A stretch of DNA of 5,260 nucleotides, taken from the NCBI GenBank assembly GCA_030039695.1, contig JASHVB010000797.1, positions 1-5,260 on the forward strand. The letters run 5' to 3'. Made by a program: the position numbers and the translations under genes. The stretch comes from Acetobacteraceae bacterium. GTDB taxonomy: Bacteria > Pseudomonadota > Alphaproteobacteria > Acetobacterales > Acetobacteraceae. Within the stretch, counting starts at the first letter, position 1, and every line of letters begins with the position of its first letter. Positions 4,553-5,260 of this stretch are shown piece after piece. The notes beneath the pieces were generated by a model. That model did not search any database. It was not told the origin of the DNA and worked only from the letters and a program-made list of their open reading frames with translations.

Positions 4553-4984
4553 ATGCTAAATCGTGAGTACGTCGAGAAGGTCATCAACTTCTGTACTGAG
4601 AAGGCCGACTTCGCGGCCTTCCAGGACCACACTGCGCCCAACTTCGTCTACGAGTTCATGGGCACTCAACCCTATGCTGGTGAATGGCATGGCGCGGATG
4701 CAGTCAAGCGCCAGTTCGTGTCCTTCAACGACAATTTCACCTCGGACTTCGAGGTGACCGCTACCGAGATCTATCTCGACGCGGACAAGCGGGTCGCCGT
4801 CGCACGGTTGCAGTCGCATCTGCTGACCGATCTGGGCGGTGGTGATTACCGGCAGCACTGCGTGTGGTTCGTCTATTTCGACGAACGAGACAGGGTGACG
4901 CGGGTGGTCGACTACTCGGATACCAAGCTCGTGGATGAAATGATTGTGCGTGTGCAGACAGCGAAGATGAAACTATTGGAATGA
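4553..4984 (+). CDS. NTF2-like (SnoaL/ketosteroid-isomerase-like) protein, copy 2
   Basis: This is a paralogue of the protein at 1336-1767 with the same length (143 residues) and no indels. The ATG at 4553 has AGGAGG at 4541-4546, 6 bases upstream. The family landmarks are all kept: GEWHGADAVKRQF, YRQHCVWFVYFDERDRV and VDYSDTKLVDE. By hand count 25 residues differ from copy 1. They fall partly at positions likely to face the ligand pocket or core (20-21 FA for LV, 32-33 VY for AC, 97-98 GD for IA, 103 C for S). It follows lysR by 95 bp on the same strand and may be co-transcribed with it or controlled by it. Catalytic activity and substrate cannot be deduced, because many NTF2-fold proteins share this outline with different roles. 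It is probably cytosolic, with no signal peptide. Confidence 0.9.
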   Translation: MLNREYVEKVINFCTEKADFAAFQDHTAPNFVYEFMGTQPYAGEWHGADAVKRQFVSFNDNFTSDFEVTATEIYLDADKRVAVARLQSHLLTDLGGGDYRQHCVWFVYFDERDRVTRVVDYSDTKLVDEMIVRVQTAKMKLLE

Positions 4985-5006
4985 TCGTGCCTTCGGAGGT
5001 GGTGTA

Positions 5007-5032
5007 AGAGCGATGCGATGGCATCACGCTCT
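5007..5032 (+). promoter_or_regulatory. Intergenic hairpin downstream of NTF2 gene 2
   Basis: The outer stem AGAGCG/CGCTCT and inner stem ATGC/GCAT enclose the loop GATG with a two-base CA bulge, giving ten pairs in all. It is not followed by a U-tract. It masks the ATG at 5013 and lies 4 bases before the GGAGG at 5037-5041, which favours the ATG at 5052 as the start of the next ORF and could modulate its translation. Confidence 0.45.
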
Positions 5033-5051
5033 CTACGGAGGTGTCGACAGG

Positions 5052-5260
5052 ATGCCCGGACGTACCCTGGCTTATCGGCTTTTTCAAAACGTCGAGTTGG
5101 CGGAAAGTCGTCGAATTCTTCCCCGTACCGCCGACCAATTGAAAATTGACGCAGTGGATTCTTCCGGCGGATGCATCCGGATGTTGGCTGGGCGGAGAGG
5201 CCCGGCGAGGTTATCGAAGGGTGCCTTGCTGTTGAGCAATACCGCGCTGGCCACGGTTTC
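5052..5260 (+). CDS. ORF with export-signal-like segment, C-terminus beyond the window edge
   Basis: The frame starts at an ATG with GGAGG ten bases upstream (5037-5041) and is open to the window end, giving 69 codons plus two bases. It starts 67 bp after the NTF2-like gene, so it could belong to the same operon. Residues from about 44 read MLAGRRGPARLSKGA, then LLLSNTALATVS at the edge. In copy 1 this run continues as LGLLAAPQAAN, completing a signal-peptide-like hydrophobic core and an A-x-A-like cleavage region. An alternative start is the internal ATG at 5181, which would place the signal at the very N-terminus. About 17 of the roughly 83 residues comparable with copy 1, counted from 5013, differ. 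The family is unknown because the mature part lies outside the window. An autotransporter or other exported protein is possible. Confidence 0.5.
   Translation, partial: MPGRTLAYRLFQNVELAESRRILPRTADQLKIDAVDSSGGCIRMLAGRRGPARLSKGALLLSNTALATV

Larger units (their letters stand above)
4416..5260 (+). repeat. Long direct repeat, copy 2 (partner 1199-2042)
   Basis: This is the partner of 1199-2042 and begins inside lysR codon 291. It contains the same sequence of parts: lysR end, invariant leader, NTF2-like gene, hairpin and ORF with an export-signal-like segment. The repeat is still in register at the last base of the window, so its true right end is not visible. Copy 1 continues into IS630 sequence from about 2089, and whether copy 2 does so is the key unseen fact. 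Confidence 0.93.

Overview
The window looks like an accessory, insertion-sequence-rich stretch of a fairly GC-rich proteobacterial genome or plasmid. Remnants of the IS66, IS6 and IS630 transposase families lie next to one another, together with a Nac-like LysR regulator and SnoaL/NTF2-fold genes. That mix suits alphaproteobacteria (Acetobacteraceae- or Rhizobiales-like replicons), but the sequence does not prove the taxon. Only three genes look clearly intact: one LysR-type regulator (3546-4457) and two paralogous 143-residue NTF2-like proteins (1336-1767 and 4553-4984).

Layout. 1-258 (minus) is an unrecognised but protein-like reading frame running off the left edge. 372-605 (minus) is an unrecognised fragment; part of it recurs in inverted, diverged form at 2851-2970. 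667-925 (minus) is the decayed 3' end of an IS66 tnpC with a worn terminus. 926-1198 shows nothing identifiable. 1199-2042 is copy 1 of a long direct repeat. It holds the last 13 codons of a lost lysR, a conserved 75-bp leader, NTF2 gene 1 and the start of an ORF with an export-signal-like segment. In copy 1 that ORF runs in frame into an IS630 transposase remnant (2089-2305). A second IS630 remnant, apparently from another subgroup, supplies a C-terminus at 2438-2611. 2627-2850 is unassigned. 2970-3235 is an IS6-family transposase remnant, cut at 3235/3236 by the end of a second IS66 element whose tnpC remnant (minus) reaches about 3492. The intact lysR follows, and then copy 2 of the direct repeat (4416-5260), which continues past the right edge.

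How it fits together. The ancestral unit appears to be lysR - leader - NTF2-like gene - ORF with an export-signal-like segment, all on the plus strand and present twice. The left unit lost nearly all of its lysR, with a sharp breakpoint at 1198/1199, and its downstream ORF is interrupted by IS630 sequence. The right unit is intact as far as it can be seen. The two copies are offset by 3217-3218 bp and are about 91% identical in the NTF2 genes, where amino-acid-changing differences outnumber silent ones, while 75 bp of leader are identical. The best candidate for something undescribed is therefore this duplicated regulator/NTF2/possible-export cassette with diverging NTF2 paralogues. Its biochemical role cannot be read from the sequence.
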